A stretch of DNA of 64,000 bases from Erythrobacter sp. (lineage in GTDB: Bacteria > Pseudomonadota > Alphaproteobacteria > Sphingomonadales > Sphingomonadaceae). The stretch is taken from assembly GCA_009993635.1 (NCBI GenBank), contig JAACTC010000005.1:372001-436000 (forward strand). Reading direction: 5' to 3'. The notes beneath the pieces are model-generated. The model made no database searches. It worked only from the letters and a program-made list of their open reading frames with translations, and was not told where the DNA came from. Of this stretch, positions 1-9,056 are shown piece by piece. The translations under genes were made by a program, and so were the position numbers. Every line of letters begins with the position of its first letter. The stretch's first letter is position 1.

Positions 1-1
1 G

Positions 2-877
2 GTCGAGACTTGGTCGATCGAGGCGATGATGCAGGACGGCAAGGCGCTGCAGGCGGGCACCAGCCATTATCTCGGCACCAATTTCGCCAAGGCCTCGGGC
101 ATCAAGTACCAGGCGCAAGAAGGCGGCGAGCAGTTCGCGCACACCACCAGCTGGGGCGTTTCGACCCGGCTGATCGGCGGCGTCATAATGACGCACGGCG
201 ACGACGACGGGCTGCGCGTCCCGCCCCGCATCGCACCGTGGCAGATCGTGATCCTGCCGATGCTGCGCGGCAACGACGACGATGCTGCGCTGATCGAATA
301 TTGCGAAGCCTTGCGCGCCACGCTCGCCGGCCAGCATGCGCTGGGCGAACCGGTGCGCGTGCTGCTCGACACCAAGCCCGGCAAGCCCGCGCAGAAGCGG
401 TGGGACTGGGTGCGCAAGGGTGCGCCGGTCATCGTCGAGGTCGGCGGTCGCGACATGGAGAACGGCGTCGTCACGCTGATCCGCCGCGACCAGCTGTGGG
501 ACATGGAAACGGGCAAGCTTAACTCGCAGGCCCCGACGCGCGAAGTTGCCGAGGAGACCATTCCCGGCCTGCTCGGCGATATCCAGCAGGCGCTCTTCAC
601 CGAAGCAGCCGAACGCCGCGATGCCAACATCGCGCGCGGGATCGAGAGCTGGGATGGCGTGGTCGATTTCTTCGCCAGCAACGGGAAGTATCCCGGCTGG
701 GTCGAGGTGCAATGGTCCAAGCCGTCGGGCGATGCGCTGGAGCAGGTCGTCGAAAAGCTGAAGGCTGAAAAGCTCACCATCCGTAACGTGCCGCGCGATG
801 CAACGCCTGCGGACGGCACCTGCATTTTCACCGGCGAACCGGCGACCGAGCGGGTCTACGTCGCGCGCGCCTACTGA
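2..877 (+). CDS. proS: Prolyl-tRNA synthetase, C-terminal part (5' end outside window)
   Basis: Charges tRNA-Pro with proline in the cytoplasm. The frame is open from base 2, before any start, so only the last 291 codons are present. Class II synthetase core motifs are visible near the start: MMQDGKALQAGTSHYLG and then TTSWGVSTRLIGG, with the GDDDGLRVPPRIAP stretch typical of the short archaeal/eukaryote-like ProRS type rather than the long E. coli type. An anticodon-binding domain follows, and the protein ends in VYVARAY, consistent with this type's C-terminal tyrosine. The stop at 875-877 abuts the reading frame of the DUF805 gene. Family assignment is firm; nothing can be said of the missing N-terminus. 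Confidence 0.93.
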   Translation, partial: VETWSIEAMMQDGKALQAGTSHYLGTNFAKASGIKYQAQEGGEQFAHTTSWGVSTRLIGGVIMTHGDDDGLRVPPRIAPWQIVILPMLRGNDDDAALIEYCEALRATLAGQHALGEPVRVLLDTKPGKPAQKRWDWVRKGAPVIVEVGGRDMENGVVTLIRRDQLWDMETGKLNSQAPTREVAEETIPGLLGDIQQALFTEAAERRDANIARGIESWDGVVDFFASNGKYPGWVEVQWSKPSGDALEQVVEKLKAEKLTIRNVPRDATPADGTCIFTGEPATERVYVARAY

Positions 878-897
878 TCGAAACCGAGGGGGATTTC

Positions 898-1440
898 ATC
901 GGGACAGCAATCAAGCACGGGTTTGCGAACCTGACCAATTTTTCGGGCCGCGACAGCCGCAGCCTGTTCTGGTGGTGGGTGCTGCTGATCGTCGTGATCA
1001 CCTTCGCCCTCAGCTTCATCTCCGGCATCGTCTTTGCCGCAGGCGCGATGGGCGGTGCGTTTCAGGCGGGCGCCGATGGCGTCGATGAGGCGCAGATCCA
1101 GGCTGACATGATGCACAACATGGCAGGCAGTCTGGGCACGCAGGCATGGATCGGCGTCGGCATCTCGATCATCGGGCTGGCGCTGCTGATCGCCTCTTTC
1201 GTTCGCCGCCTGCGCGATGCGGGACTGCCGGTGCTGATCGCGGTGATCCCCGTTATCACCACCATCATCGCATGCTATGCCAGCCTCGCCGGGGTCGACG
1301 ATGTGCGCGCCGCGATGATGAGCGACGATGCACAGGCGCTGCAGGATGCTGCGGCGGCGCCCGGCCTCGGGATGGTAGCCTATATCGGCTATCTCGTGGT
1401 GATCGTGTGCGGCCTGATCCCGAGCCGGAACGCCGACTGA
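898..1440 (+). CDS. DUF805 inner-membrane protein, non-canonical start
   Basis: A small membrane protein of the DUF805 family; function unknown. The first ATG in frame is at 979, but the conserved family N-terminus (IKHGFANLTNFSGRDSRSLF, then a WWW entering the first membrane helix) is encoded upstream of it, directly after the proS stop. No ATG, GTG or TTG exists in frame between the proS stop and 979. A purine-rich Shine-Dalgarno-like GAGGGGG at 886-892 sits just before an ATC codon at 898, which I take as the most likely start. A CTG at 874 overlapping the proS TGA is the alternative. About three hydrophobic segments can be seen. The product is also likely translationally coupled to proS. 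Confidence 0.7.
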   Translation: MGTAIKHGFANLTNFSGRDSRSLFWWWVLLIVVITFALSFISGIVFAAGAMGGAFQAGADGVDEAQIQADMMHNMAGSLGTQAWIGVGISIIGLALLIASFVRRLRDAGLPVLIAVIPVITTIIACYASLAGVDDVRAAMMSDDAQALQDAAAAPGLGMVAYIGYLVVIVCGLIPSRNAD

Positions 1441-1473
1441 GCACCCTTCGCACAAGCGATTGATCGGGGGGCA

Positions 1474-1501
1474 GGGCGCGGTTCGGGATAGTACCGCGCC
1501 C
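1474..1501 (+). terminator. Hairpin between the DUF805 gene and rnr
   Basis: A perfect 9-bp stem, GGGCGCGGT with ACCGCGCCC, around a 10-nt loop, 33 bases after the DUF805 stop. No T-run follows, so it is either a weak or Rho-assisted terminator or a processing hairpin ahead of rnr. Confidence 0.35.
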
Positions 1502-1523
1502 CCCATGCGTTTAGAGCCCCGAC

Positions 1524-3881
1524 ATGGCAAATCGCGCAAAAAATCTTCCCAAGGGCCTGCCTACGCAAAAGCAGGTTCTCGAATTCATCGAAACATCGGA
1601 CAGCACGGTGGGCAAGCGCGAGATCGCGCGCGCATTTGGCCTCAAGGGGCAGGAAAAGATCGCGCTCAAGAAGCTGCTGAAGGATATGGCCGAGGAAGGC
1701 CTGATCGACGGCAAGAAAACCGCGTTCCACCGGCTGGGCGGCCTGCCCAAGGTCACCGTGCTGCGCGTGGTGGAGATAGAGGATGGCGAACCCATCGCCG
1801 TGCCCGAAAAGTGGGAGCCGGATGATGGCGCAAAACCGCCGCGCCTGACGATAATCGAAAAGTCGCGCGGCAAGGGCGCGAAGGGCATGCCCGCGCTCAA
1901 GGTGAACGACCGCGTGCTTGCGCGCACCGAAGAGACGCCGCGCGGCTGGCGCGCCCACCCGATGAAGAAGCTGGCGCAGCAGACCGAAGGCCTGATCGGG
2001 GTGGTCGAGAAGGATGGGCGCGGCAAGTTCTGGCTCGCCCCGGTGGACAAGAAGGTGCGCAATTCCTCGCCCATTTCCGATGTCGGTACGGCGGAGGAAG
2101 GCCAGCTGGTCTCTGCCGAACCGACCGGGCGCGGCCCGCGCGCGGGCGTGCGGGTGACCGAGGTGCTGGGCGATCCGCTCGCCCCCAACAGTTTCAGCAT
2201 GATCGCGATTGCCAAGCAGGGCATTCCGCACGTCTTCCCTGAAGCGGTCATCCATGAAGCGCAGCTGGCAGCCAAACTGCCCGTTACTACGGACAGGCGC
2301 GAAGATCTGCGCCATGTGCCGATCGTCGCGATCGACCCGGCGGATGCGCGCGACCACGATGATGCGATCTGGGCCGAATCCGACGACAGCGAAGACAACA
2401 GGGGCGGCTTTCGCGCGATCATCGCCATCGCGGACGTATCGCATTACGTCCGCCCAGGCAGCGCGCTGGACAAGGAAGCGCGCAAGCGTGGCAACTCGGT
2501 CTATTTCCCCGACCGGGTGATCCCGATGCTGCCCGAAGTTCTCTCAGCCGATGTGTGTTCGCTCAAATCGGGCGAAGACCGCGCATCGATGGTTTGCCAC
2601 CTGAAGATCTCGCCCGAAGGCAAGCTGCTGAAGTGGCGCTTCACCCGCGCCATCGTCCGCATTGCCGAGGTGATGGCGTACGAAGAGGCGCAGCGCCGCA
2701 TCGACGAGGCGGCCGGGGACGAACGGCTGGACAACCTGTGGAAAGCCTGGGGAGCATTGTGGAAAGCGCGCGAGGCACGTGATCCGCTCGACCTCGATCT
2801 GCCCGAACGGCAGGTGGTGCTGGACGACAAGGGCGGGATCGACGAGATCGTCGTGCGCGACCGGCTCGATGCGCACCGAGTGGTCGAGGAATTCATGATC
2901 TCGGCCAATGTCGCGGCGGCCAAGGCGCTCGAATCGAAGAACGCGCCCGTGGTCTACCGCGTGCATGAGCAGCCGAGCCGGGAAAAACTGCTCGCGCTCA
3001 AGGAATATCTCGCCACGCAGAGCAAGAAGCTGTCGATGGGGCAGGTCATCACCCCCACGCTGTTCAACCGCTTCCTGAAGGATGTGTCGGACGAACAGGA
3101 GAAGGCGCTGCTGATGGAGGCGGTGCTACGCACGCAGACGCAGGCCTATTACGGGCCGGACAATCAGGGGCATTTCGGCCTCTCGCTAGGCTCCTACGCG
3201 CATTTCACCTCGCCCATACGCCGCTATTCGGACCTGCTGGTGCACCGCGCGCTGGTCGATGCATTCAAGCTGGAGCAGCCCAAACCCAAGGGGAACACGA
3301 TCCCCGAAAACAGCGGGCTGAGCGATGTCGACCGCGAAGATCTTGGCAAGATCAGCGAGGCGATCAGTCGCACCGAACGCCGCGCGATGGAGGCAGAGCG
3401 CGATACGATCGACCGCTATGTCGCCGCATGGCTTTCGGGCCGGGTGGACGAGACCTTCGATACGCGGATCACCGGCGTGCAGAACTTCGGCTTTTTCGCC
3501 ACCATCGTGGGGCTGGGCGGCGATGGGCTGGTGCCGATCTCCACCATTGGCGACGAATATTTCCACTACGACGAGGCCGCCAAGGCGCTGATCGGGTCGG
3601 ACACCGGCACCCGATACGAAACCGGGCAGCGGCTGAAGATGAAGCTGGTCGAAGCCAACGCGCTGACCGGCGCGCTGCGTTTCGAAGTGCCCGGCGGCGA
3701 TGCCTCGAAAGCGCGCGAGGGGCGCCCGCTTCGCAGCGGTCCCAAACGAGGCGGCAAAGACGCGCCGGCGAAGGGTGGACCGAAAAGTAGCGGCCCCCGC
3801 AAGGATAAGGCGGGCAAGCATCAGGTCGGCAAGCGCGGCAGACCGGGCAATATCCGCCACCAGGGGCGCAAGAAGAAGTAA
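1524..3881 (+). CDS. rnr: Ribonuclease R
   Basis: A processive 3'-5' exoribonuclease of the RNB family, used in mRNA decay, rRNA quality control and structured-RNA turnover. At 785 aa it has the usual family length. It shows an N-terminal winged-helix region (around residues 10-60, KREIARAFGLKG), cold-shock-like OB folds, then the RNB catalytic domain with the metal-binding signature AIDPADARDHDDAIWAE near residue 270. Later come HFTSPIRRYSDLLVHR, typical of the RNase II/R core, and a C-terminal S1 domain (GVQNFGFFATIVGLGGDGL). The last 60 residues are a basic Lys/Arg/Gly tail, as seen in RNase R. The ATG at 1524 is the first in frame and gives a complete N-terminus. Confidence 0.96.
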   Translation: MANRAKNLPKGLPTQKQVLEFIETSDSTVGKREIARAFGLKGQEKIALKKLLKDMAEEGLIDGKKTAFHRLGGLPKVTVLRVVEIEDGEPIAVPEKWEPDDGAKPPRLTIIEKSRGKGAKGMPALKVNDRVLARTEETPRGWRAHPMKKLAQQTEGLIGVVEKDGRGKFWLAPVDKKVRNSSPISDVGTAEEGQLVSAEPTGRGPRAGVRVTEVLGDPLAPNSFSMIAIAKQGIPHVFPEAVIHEAQLAAKLPVTTDRREDLRHVPIVAIDPADARDHDDAIWAESDDSEDNRGGFRAIIAIADVSHYVRPGSALDKEARKRGNSVYFPDRVIPMLPEVLSADVCSLKSGEDRASMVCHLKISPEGKLLKWRFTRAIVRIAEVMAYEEAQRRIDEAAGDERLDNLWKAWGALWKAREARDPLDLDLPERQVVLDDKGGIDEIVVRDRLDAHRVVEEFMISANVAAAKALESKNAPVVYRVHEQPSREKLLALKEYLATQSKKLSMGQVITPTLFNRFLKDVSDEQEKALLMEAVLRTQTQAYYGPDNQGHFGLSLGSYAHFTSPIRRYSDLLVHRALVDAFKLEQPKPKGNTIPENSGLSDVDREDLGKISEAISRTERRAMEAERDTIDRYVAAWLSGRVDETFDTRITGVQNFGFFATIVGLGGDGLVPISTIGDEYFHYDEAAKALIGSDTGTRYETGQRLKMKLVEANALTGALRFEVPGGDASKAREGRPLRSGPKRGGKDAPAKGGPKSSGPRKDKAGKHQVGKRGRPGNIRHQGRKKK

Positions 3882-3938
3882 CCGGGCCGGAACGCAGGCG
3901 GGCACCTCATCGTTCGCTGGGGAAAGGAGTTTCCCCCG

Positions 3939-4454
3939 ATGCTTATGCCTGGCCAGAAGGCCCCCGATCTCGATCTTCCGCTCACCATCGATGCGCGGTT
4001 CCAGCTGTCGAAACAGACGCCCGATGCCTTTACCATGCTGGTGTTCTATCGCGGCAAGCACTGCCCGATCTGCAAGCGCTATCTGGAAGAGCTCGGCGGC
4101 AAGCTGAAGACATTCACCGATCTCGGCGTATCACCCTTCGCCATCTCGATGGACAGCAAGGACCGCGCGATGGTGTCTCACAAAGAGTGGGAAACGCACG
4201 ATCTGCCGCTGGTCTACGACCTGCCCGAAGATCAGGCCCGCGAATGGGGTCTGTTCATCTCGGAAAAGCGGCCCGACAGCGAAGAGCCGGACCGTTTCTC
4301 CGAACCCGGCCTGTTCCTGATCAAACCCGATGGCACGCTCTATTTCGAAGAGGTGCAGAGCGCGCCGTTCACGCGCCCGCCGCTGGATGAAATGGCCAGC
4401 GCGATCCAGTTTGTGCTTGAAAACGAGTATCCGGTGCGCGGCACGGCGACCTGA
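3939..4454 (+). CDS. AhpC/TSA-type redoxin with CPIC motif
   Basis: A thioredoxin-fold protein of the peroxiredoxin/redoxin superfamily, 171 aa, with no signal peptide, so probably cytosolic. The active-site region is FYRGKHCPICKRYLEEL at about residues 44-60. This is a CxxC arrangement at the place where peroxiredoxins carry TxxC, so thiol-disulfide reduction is as plausible as peroxide reduction. FAISMDSKDRA and GLFLIKPDGTLYFEE match the later strands of the fold. A Shine-Dalgarno AAGGAG lies 12 nt before the ATG. It stands alone between rnr and a convergent universal stress gene. The exact substrate cannot be told from sequence. Confidence 0.82.
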   Translation: MLMPGQKAPDLDLPLTIDARFQLSKQTPDAFTMLVFYRGKHCPICKRYLEELGGKLKTFTDLGVSPFAISMDSKDRAMVSHKEWETHDLPLVYDLPEDQAREWGLFISEKRPDSEEPDRFSEPGLFLIKPDGTLYFEEVQSAPFTRPPLDEMASAIQFVLENEYPVRGTAT

Positions 4455-4488
4455 TCCGCGCGGTTATTCGGGGGTGGCGGCTGCGGAG

Positions 4489-4947
4489 CTACGCCCCGGC
4501 GATCCGGTCCAGATCGTCGACCGAAATACCGCCCGGCAGAATTACCAGCGGGCAGGGCAGGCTGCCCGTGTGCGCGGAAAAATGCGTTACCAGCGGCCCG
4601 GGCGGCCCGTCGGGCGCCGCGCCCAGCACCAGCGCCAGCACATCGGGATGCTCGGACAGGTAATCGCGCACGATGCGGTTGGCCTCGCCCACCTTGACCG
4701 CAATCGCAGGCATCTTGCCGCTTTCGGAATAGACATTGCCCGCCGCGCTGGTCGCGATGGCCTCCGCGCGGTCGCGCGCTTCCTGCTCGATCGTGGCCTG
4801 CACACCGCCGAAAGCATTGAAGTTCTGCGGCTGTACGATGGCGAGAATCTGCACGGAGCCGCCGCTCTTCCCGGCCCAGCGCATCGCGAAACGCAACGCT
4901 TTGCGTGCCTCCTCCGTTTCGTCGATGATGACCAGATATACGCCCAT
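4489..4947 (-). CDS. Universal stress protein (UspA family)
   Basis: A single-domain universal stress protein, 152 aa. The start is placed at MGVYLVIIDETEEARKALRF because this is where the Usp fold begins and because GGAGG lies 6 nt upstream; a longer in-frame extension upstream has no family similarity. The first strand and helix carry the acidic residue and AxxAL pattern. The C-terminal half reads VLALVLGAA ... HFSAHTGSLPCPLVILPG, the usual last-strand region. The ATP-binding G-2x-G-9x-G signature is not clean, so it may belong to the non-nucleotide-binding UspA type. It is transcribed away from pdhC and towards the redoxin gene. Confidence 0.85.
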   Translation of the reverse strand: MGVYLVIIDETEEARKALRFAMRWAGKSGGSVQILAIVQPQNFNAFGGVQATIEQEARDRAEAIATSAAGNVYSESGKMPAIAVKVGEANRIVRDYLSEHPDVLALVLGAAPDGPPGPLVTHFSAHTGSLPCPLVILPGGISVDDLDRIAGA

Positions 4948-5108
4948 GAAACCCTCCACCCGATGCTTTCGGCACAAATTCGTATGCATGGCAAGGCGCT
5001 TGCAGCCTGTGGGCAAATTGGCCAAAGCGACGAAACACTGGTCATGCCGCTACGGCGGGGCCGCGCATACGGCTTCGCCAGGCCAACGCTATCGCAGGAC
5101 ACGCTTTT

Positions 5109-6407
5109 ATGCCGACACCGATCAAGATGCCCGCGCTTTCGCCGACGATGGAGGAGGGGACCCTCGCCAAATGGCTGGTCAAGGCGGGTGACACGGTGTC
5201 TGCAGGCGACCTGCTGGCCGAGATCGAGACCGACAAGGCGACGATGGAATTCGAAGCCGTCGATGAAGGCACCATCGCCTCTATCGAAGTGGAAGAAGGC
5301 ACCGAAGGCGTTGCGGTCGGCACGGTCATCGCGATGATGACGGGCGAGGGTGAAAGCGTGGAGGATGCGGCCAAGGCCGCCCCCGCAGACGAGCCTGAAA
5401 CAAAGAAGACCGAACAGAAGACCGAGGCGAAAAAGGCCGACGCCCCCGCCGAACCCGCCAAGGCGCAGCCGCGCGAAAGCGCCGCGCCGCAAAAGGCGCC
5501 CCCCGCGCCCGAGAAGGACGCGGATCGCATCTTCGCCTCGCCGCTTGCACGCCGTATCGCGGAGCAGAAGGGTCTGGACCTCGCCAGCGTCGAGGGCAGC
5601 GGGCCGCGCGGGCGAATCGTGAAGGCAGATGTGGAGAGCGCGAAGGCCGGACGCCCGGCAAGCGAGGCGAAGCCCGGCGCGGTCGCCGGGCCGGTCGACG
5701 GGTCGCTCGATGGCGATGCGCCGTTCGAGGAAGAAAAGGTCTCCGGCGTGCGCAAGGTCGTCGCCAAGCGACTCACCGCCGCCAAGCAGGAAGTGCCGCA
5801 TTACTACCTCAGCGTGGACATCCGCCTCGACGCACTGCTCGCCGCGCGGGCGGACCTCAACAAAATGCTCGAAGCCGATGGCGTGAAGCTTTCGGTGAAC
5901 GATCTGCTGATCAAGGCACTGGCCAAGGCGCTGATGCGCACTCCGCAGGCGCATGTCAGCTTCCAGGGCGAAACCCTGCACCGCTACCAGCGCGCCGACA
6001 TCAGCGTGGCGGTTGCCTCGCCCAAGGGTCTCATCACGCCAATCATTCGCGGCGCGGATCGCAAGAGCCTGCCCGAGATCGCCACCGAGATGAAGGAACT
6101 GGCGGGCAAGGCCCGCGAGGGCAAGCTGCAGCCGCACGAATACCAGGGCGGCACCGCCAGTATCTCCAACCTCGGCATGTTCGGGATCAAGCAGTTCGAC
6201 GCGGTCATCAACCCGCCGCAGGGCATGATCATGGCGGTCGGCGCGGGCGAGCAGCGCCCGTGGGTCAAGGATGGCCAGATCGTGCCCGCCACCGTGATGA
6301 CCGCCAGCGGTTCGTTCGATCACCGCGCGATCGACGGTGCGGAAGGCGCTCAGCTGATGGAAGCCTTCAAGCAGATGTGTGAGCAACCCATGGGAATGAT
6401 GCTATGA
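5109..6407 (+). CDS. pdhC: Pyruvate dehydrogenase E2, dihydrolipoamide acetyltransferase
   Basis: Core subunit of the pyruvate dehydrogenase complex; it transfers the acetyl group from lipoamide to CoA. Three domains can be read in order: an N-terminal lipoyl domain (residues 1-78, lipoylated lysine in [13 protein letters not shown]); an Ala/Pro/Glu/Lys-rich linker; a peripheral subunit-binding domain around 140-175 ([30 protein letters not shown]); and the catalytic domain from about 215, ending with [18 protein letters not shown], which holds the catalytic His and Asp. At 432 aa it is full length. Its E1 partners are encoded 36 kb away at 42-44.5 kb, and E3 lies just downstream at 7.6 kb. 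A lipoprotein gene overlaps its stop by 4 bases. Confidence 0.95.
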   Translation: MPTPIKMPALSPTMEEGTLAKWLVKAGDTVSAGDLLAEIETDKATMEFEAVDEGTIASIEVEEGTEGVAVGTVIAMMTGEGESVEDAAKAAPADEPETKKTEQKTEAKKADAPAEPAKAQPRESAAPQKAPPAPEKDADRIFASPLARRIAEQKGLDLASVEGSGPRGRIVKADVESAKAGRPASEAKPGAVAGPVDGSLDGDAPFEEEKVSGVRKVVAKRLTAAKQEVPHYYLSVDIRLDALLAARADLNKMLEADGVKLSVNDLLIKALAKALMRTPQAHVSFQGETLHRYQRADISVAVASPKGLITPIIRGADRKSLPEIATEMKELAGKAREGKLQPHEYQGGTASISNLGMFGIKQFDAVINPPQGMIMAVGAGEQRPWVKDGQIVPATVMTASGSFDHRAIDGAEGAQLMEAFKQMCEQPMGMML

Positions 6408-6934
6408 AAACCGCATTCGCAATTGCCGCAAGTTTGAGCCTCACCCTCTCGCTGGCCGCCTGCGAAAGGGCGCCGGCCGACGGAACCTCCGAAACGCCCG
6501 CACCCGAGGAAAAGACCGAAGCGCCCGCCGATATTGCCGTGCCCGCCGAAACGGTGCCCGAAGCGCCCGGCTCGCCTGATCTGGGGTACTCGGGCCCCAT
6601 CCCGATGCCGATCAGGATTGGCACCGACGGCCCGAACATGGATTCCTGCGCCAGCTACGGCGAGGTTTCCGGCCTGAACCCTGACGGCGACAACTACCTC
6701 TCAGTCCGCGATGCACCGAGCAGCGAGGTCAAGGAACGCGACCGTATCGGCACCGGCCACAAGGTCCACATCTGCGCCGAGAGCAACGGCTGGTACGGCA
6801 TCGTCTACGACATAGAAGGCGACAGCGGGATCGATTGCGGCACCGACAGCCCGGTCGACAAACCGCGCAACTACACCGGCCCCTGCGCGCAGGGCTGGGT
6901 GAACAAGAAGTTCGTGACGATCACGGCGGGGTGA
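6404..6934 (+). CDS. SH3-like domain lipoprotein
   Basis: A predicted lipoprotein of 176 aa. A signal peptide with lipobox LAAC (Cys20) is followed by an acidic, Pro/Glu/Ala-rich linker and a bacterial SH3-like region from about residue 85 ([19 protein letters not shown], then [14 protein letters not shown]). It ends with [10 protein letters not shown], the usual closing strand of SH3_3 domains. Several cysteines in the domain (CASY, HICAE, DCGT, GPCAQ) could form disulfides in the periplasm. Its ATG overlaps the pdhC stop (ATGA), so it is translationally coupled to E2 although no functional link is obvious. Binding of peptidoglycan or wall peptides is a guess from the fold. Confidence 0.75.
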   Translation: MKTAFAIAASLSLTLSLAACERAPADGTSETPAPEEKTEAPADIAVPAETVPEAPGSPDLGYSGPIPMPIRIGTDGPNMDSCASYGEVSGLNPDGDNYLSVRDAPSSEVKERDRIGTGHKVHICAESNGWYGIVYDIEGDSGIDCGTDSPVDKPRNYTGPCAQGWVNKKFVTITAG

Positions 6935-7025
6935 TGGGCGGTGTGCCAGTTCTCTCCTCTCCCCCAGTGGCAGAGGAAGGGGCCCGCGCGCAACAGCGCG
7001 TGGGAAGTAGAGGGAGAGAGAGAGC

Positions 7026-7445
7026 ATGACCACCCGCGCACCGCAGATCCGCGTCACCGCGATGCCGACCGACATGAACCCCTATGGGGGCGTATTCGGC
7101 GGTTGGTTGATGAGCCAGATGGCGCTTGGCGCAGGCTCGCTGGCAAGTCGCGAGGGGCAGGGCCGCGCGAATGTGGTCGCCGCCAGCGACTTCGGCTTCC
7201 CCGCCGCGATGGCGCTGGGCGACGAGCTGAACGTCTATTGCGAGATCGTGAAGGAGGGGAACACCTCGATCACCATCGCCGCAGAAGGGATCGCCCGCGC
7301 GCGCCATGGCGAGGAGACCAAGCTCGTCTGCAAGGGCACCTTCGTGTTCGTACTGGCCGACGACAATGGCAACCCGCGCCCCGTGCGGATGCAGGCGGCA
7401 GCGGCAAACCCCGTGCCCGAACGTGCATCGGACAATGATGGCTGA
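7026..7445 (+). CDS. Acyl-CoA thioesterase, hotdog fold (YciA/BFIT type)
   Basis: A hotdog-fold acyl-CoA hydrolase of 139 aa, the single-domain length of YciA-like enzymes. The signature MNPYGGVFGGWLMSQMALGA at residues 17-36 is the conserved helix region (N-xx-GGVFGG), followed by VVAASDFGFPAAMALGDELN, which matches the substrate-channel segment of this family. A purine-rich GAGGGAGAGAGAG stretch lies directly before the ATG. The 80 bases upstream hold an imperfect GC-rich hairpin (CCCGCGCGC with GCGCGTGGG) that could end transcription from the lipoprotein gene. The acyl-chain preference cannot be read from sequence. Confidence 0.85.
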   Translation: MTTRAPQIRVTAMPTDMNPYGGVFGGWLMSQMALGAGSLASREGQGRANVVAASDFGFPAAMALGDELNVYCEIVKEGNTSITIAAEGIARARHGEETKLVCKGTFVFVLADDNGNPRPVRMQAAAANPVPERASDNDG

Positions 7446-7449
7446 GGCG

Positions 7450-7582
7450 CTGTCCTACAGCCATCGACACGGCCATGGTGGGGCGATGCCGAATGCTCGC
7501 CCCGTACTGTGCCGCACTCCGTTTTCCGCCCTTGATCGGGTGGCAAGTATTTAGCCCCTGAACACTGTGTCAGGTGTGTCAG
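7450..7582. repeat. Dispersed ~132-bp element, copy 1 (upstream of lpd)
   Basis: Copy 1 of a dispersed element whose second copy is at 63758-63888. Both begin with CTGTCCTACAGCC and end with CACTGTGTCAGGTGTGTCAG; the middle is more diverged, with a shared block CGGG(T/C)GGCA ... T(T/A)GCCCCTG. Lengths are 133 and 131 bp. In both copies 21 bases separate the element's last base from the start codon of the next gene (lpd here, moaC there). This suggests that the element supplies a promoter or operator rather than being neutral spacer. Confidence 0.7.
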
Positions 7583-7603
7583 ACAAACCAGCAAGAGGCT
7601 TCA

Positions 7604-9016
7604 ATGGCTGAGAAATACGACCTTATCGTTCTGGGTTCCGGACCGGGTGGCTACGTCGCGGCGATTCGCGGCGCGCAGCTGGGGCTGAAGGTCGCCATCG
7701 TGGAGCGCGAACTGCTTGGCGGGATCTGCCTCAACTGGGGCTGCATCCCGACCAAGGCGCTGCTGCGCTCGGCGGAAATCCTGCACTATGCGCAGAATGC
7801 CAAGGATTACGGGCTGAAGATCGCAGGCGAGATCGAGGCCGATCTGGAAGCGGTGGTGAAGCGTTCGCGCGGCGTTGCGAAACAGCTCAACCAGGGCGTC
7901 ACGCACCTGATGAAGAAGAACAAGATCGCGGTGCATATGGGCGAGGGCAAGCTGACCGGCCCGACCTCGCTGACGGTGAAGGGCGAGAAGGGCGAAGAGA
8001 AGCTCGAAGCCAAGCACATCATCGTCGCCACCGGTGCCCGCGCGCGCGACCTGCCCTTTGCCAAGGCGGACGGGAAGCGTATCTGGACCTATCGCCACGC
8101 GATGACGCCCAGCGAAATGCCCAAGAAGCTGCTGGTGATCGGCAGCGGCGCAATCGGCATCGAATTCGCCAGCTTCTACAACGATATGGGCTGCGACGTG
8201 ACCGTTGTCGAAATGCTCGACCGGATCGTGCCGGTGGAAGACAAGGACGTCTCCGCCTTCCTCGAAAAGAGCCTGACCAAGCAGGGCATGACGATCATGA
8301 CCGGCGCGGGCGTGGAGGATATCAAGGTTTCCGGCAAGGGCGTGAAGGCGAAGATCAAGGACGCGAAGGGCAAGGTTGCGGAGAGCGAATTCTCGCACTG
8401 CATCGTCGCCATCGGGATCGTGCCCAATACCGAGAATGTCGGGCTGGAAAAGCTGGCCGAAATGGATCGTGGCTTCATCCAGGTCGATCCCTATGGGCGG
8501 ACGAAGTCCAAGGGCCTGTGGGCCATCGGCGATTGCACGCCGGGCCCGTGGCTGGCGCACAAGGCGAGCCACGAGGGCGTTACTACCGCCGAGGCGATTG
8601 CCAGGGAGCTGGGCAACAAGGATGTCCACCCGCACCCGCTCGACCGCGACAACATCCCCGGCTGCACCTATTGCCACCCGCAGGTCGCGTCGGTCGGCAT
8701 GACTGAGGCGAAAGCCAAGGAAGCGGGCTACGAGGTGAAGGCTGGCACCTTCCCCTTCATCGGCAACGGCAAGGCAATCGCGCTGGGCGAGGCGGAGGGC
8801 TTCACCAAAACGGTGTTCGACGCCAAGACCGGCGAACTGCTGGGCGCGCATATGGTGGGCGCGGAAGTGACCGAGATGATCCAGGGCTTCGTCGTCGGCA
8901 AAACGCTGGAGACGACCGAGGCGGAACTGATGCAGACCGTGTTCCCGCATCCCACGATCTCGGAATCGATGCACGAAAGCGTGCTGGCGAGCTACGGGCG
9001 CGCGCTGCATATCTGA
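7604..9016 (+). CDS. lpdA: Dihydrolipoamide dehydrogenase (E3)
   Basis: A flavoprotein that reoxidises dihydrolipoamide of the 2-oxoacid dehydrogenase complexes using NAD+. It is 470 aa after placing the start at MAEKYDLIVLGSGPGGYVAA; an in-frame extension of ten codons upstream lacks homology. FAD-binding GxGxxG is at residues 10-15, the redox-active disulfide at GGICLNWGCIPTK (about 39-51), a second Rossmann motif at VIGSGAIGIEFASFY, and the C-terminal interface carries HPTISESMHE with the catalytic His-Glu pair. It lies close to pdhC, supporting service to pyruvate dehydrogenase, but E3 is normally shared with other complexes. Its promoter region is the dispersed element ending 21 nt before the start. 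Confidence 0.96.
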   Translation: MAEKYDLIVLGSGPGGYVAAIRGAQLGLKVAIVERELLGGICLNWGCIPTKALLRSAEILHYAQNAKDYGLKIAGEIEADLEAVVKRSRGVAKQLNQGVTHLMKKNKIAVHMGEGKLTGPTSLTVKGEKGEEKLEAKHIIVATGARARDLPFAKADGKRIWTYRHAMTPSEMPKKLLVIGSGAIGIEFASFYNDMGCDVTVVEMLDRIVPVEDKDVSAFLEKSLTKQGMTIMTGAGVEDIKVSGKGVKAKIKDAKGKVAESEFSHCIVAIGIVPNTENVGLEKLAEMDRGFIQVDPYGRTKSKGLWAIGDCTPGPWLAHKASHEGVTTAEAIARELGNKDVHPHPLDRDNIPGCTYCHPQVASVGMTEAKAKEAGYEVKAGTFPFIGNGKAIALGEAEGFTKTVFDAKTGELLGAHMVGAEVTEMIQGFVVGKTLETTEAELMQTVFPHPTISESMHESVLASYGRALHI

Positions 9017-9056
9017 CCGATAGGCCGGCATGCGATCTGCCCGGGAGGTTGCCCAG

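Noticed and set aside
4587..6386. A 599-codon minus-strand frame opposite pdhC
   Set aside because: Antisense to the lipoyl and catalytic domains of pdhC; no homology of its own.
6960..7021. GC-rich imperfect palindrome before the thioesterase gene, considered as a mobile repeat
   Set aside because: Only one copy is seen here; it is explained as well by a weak terminator plus purine-rich ribosome-binding region.
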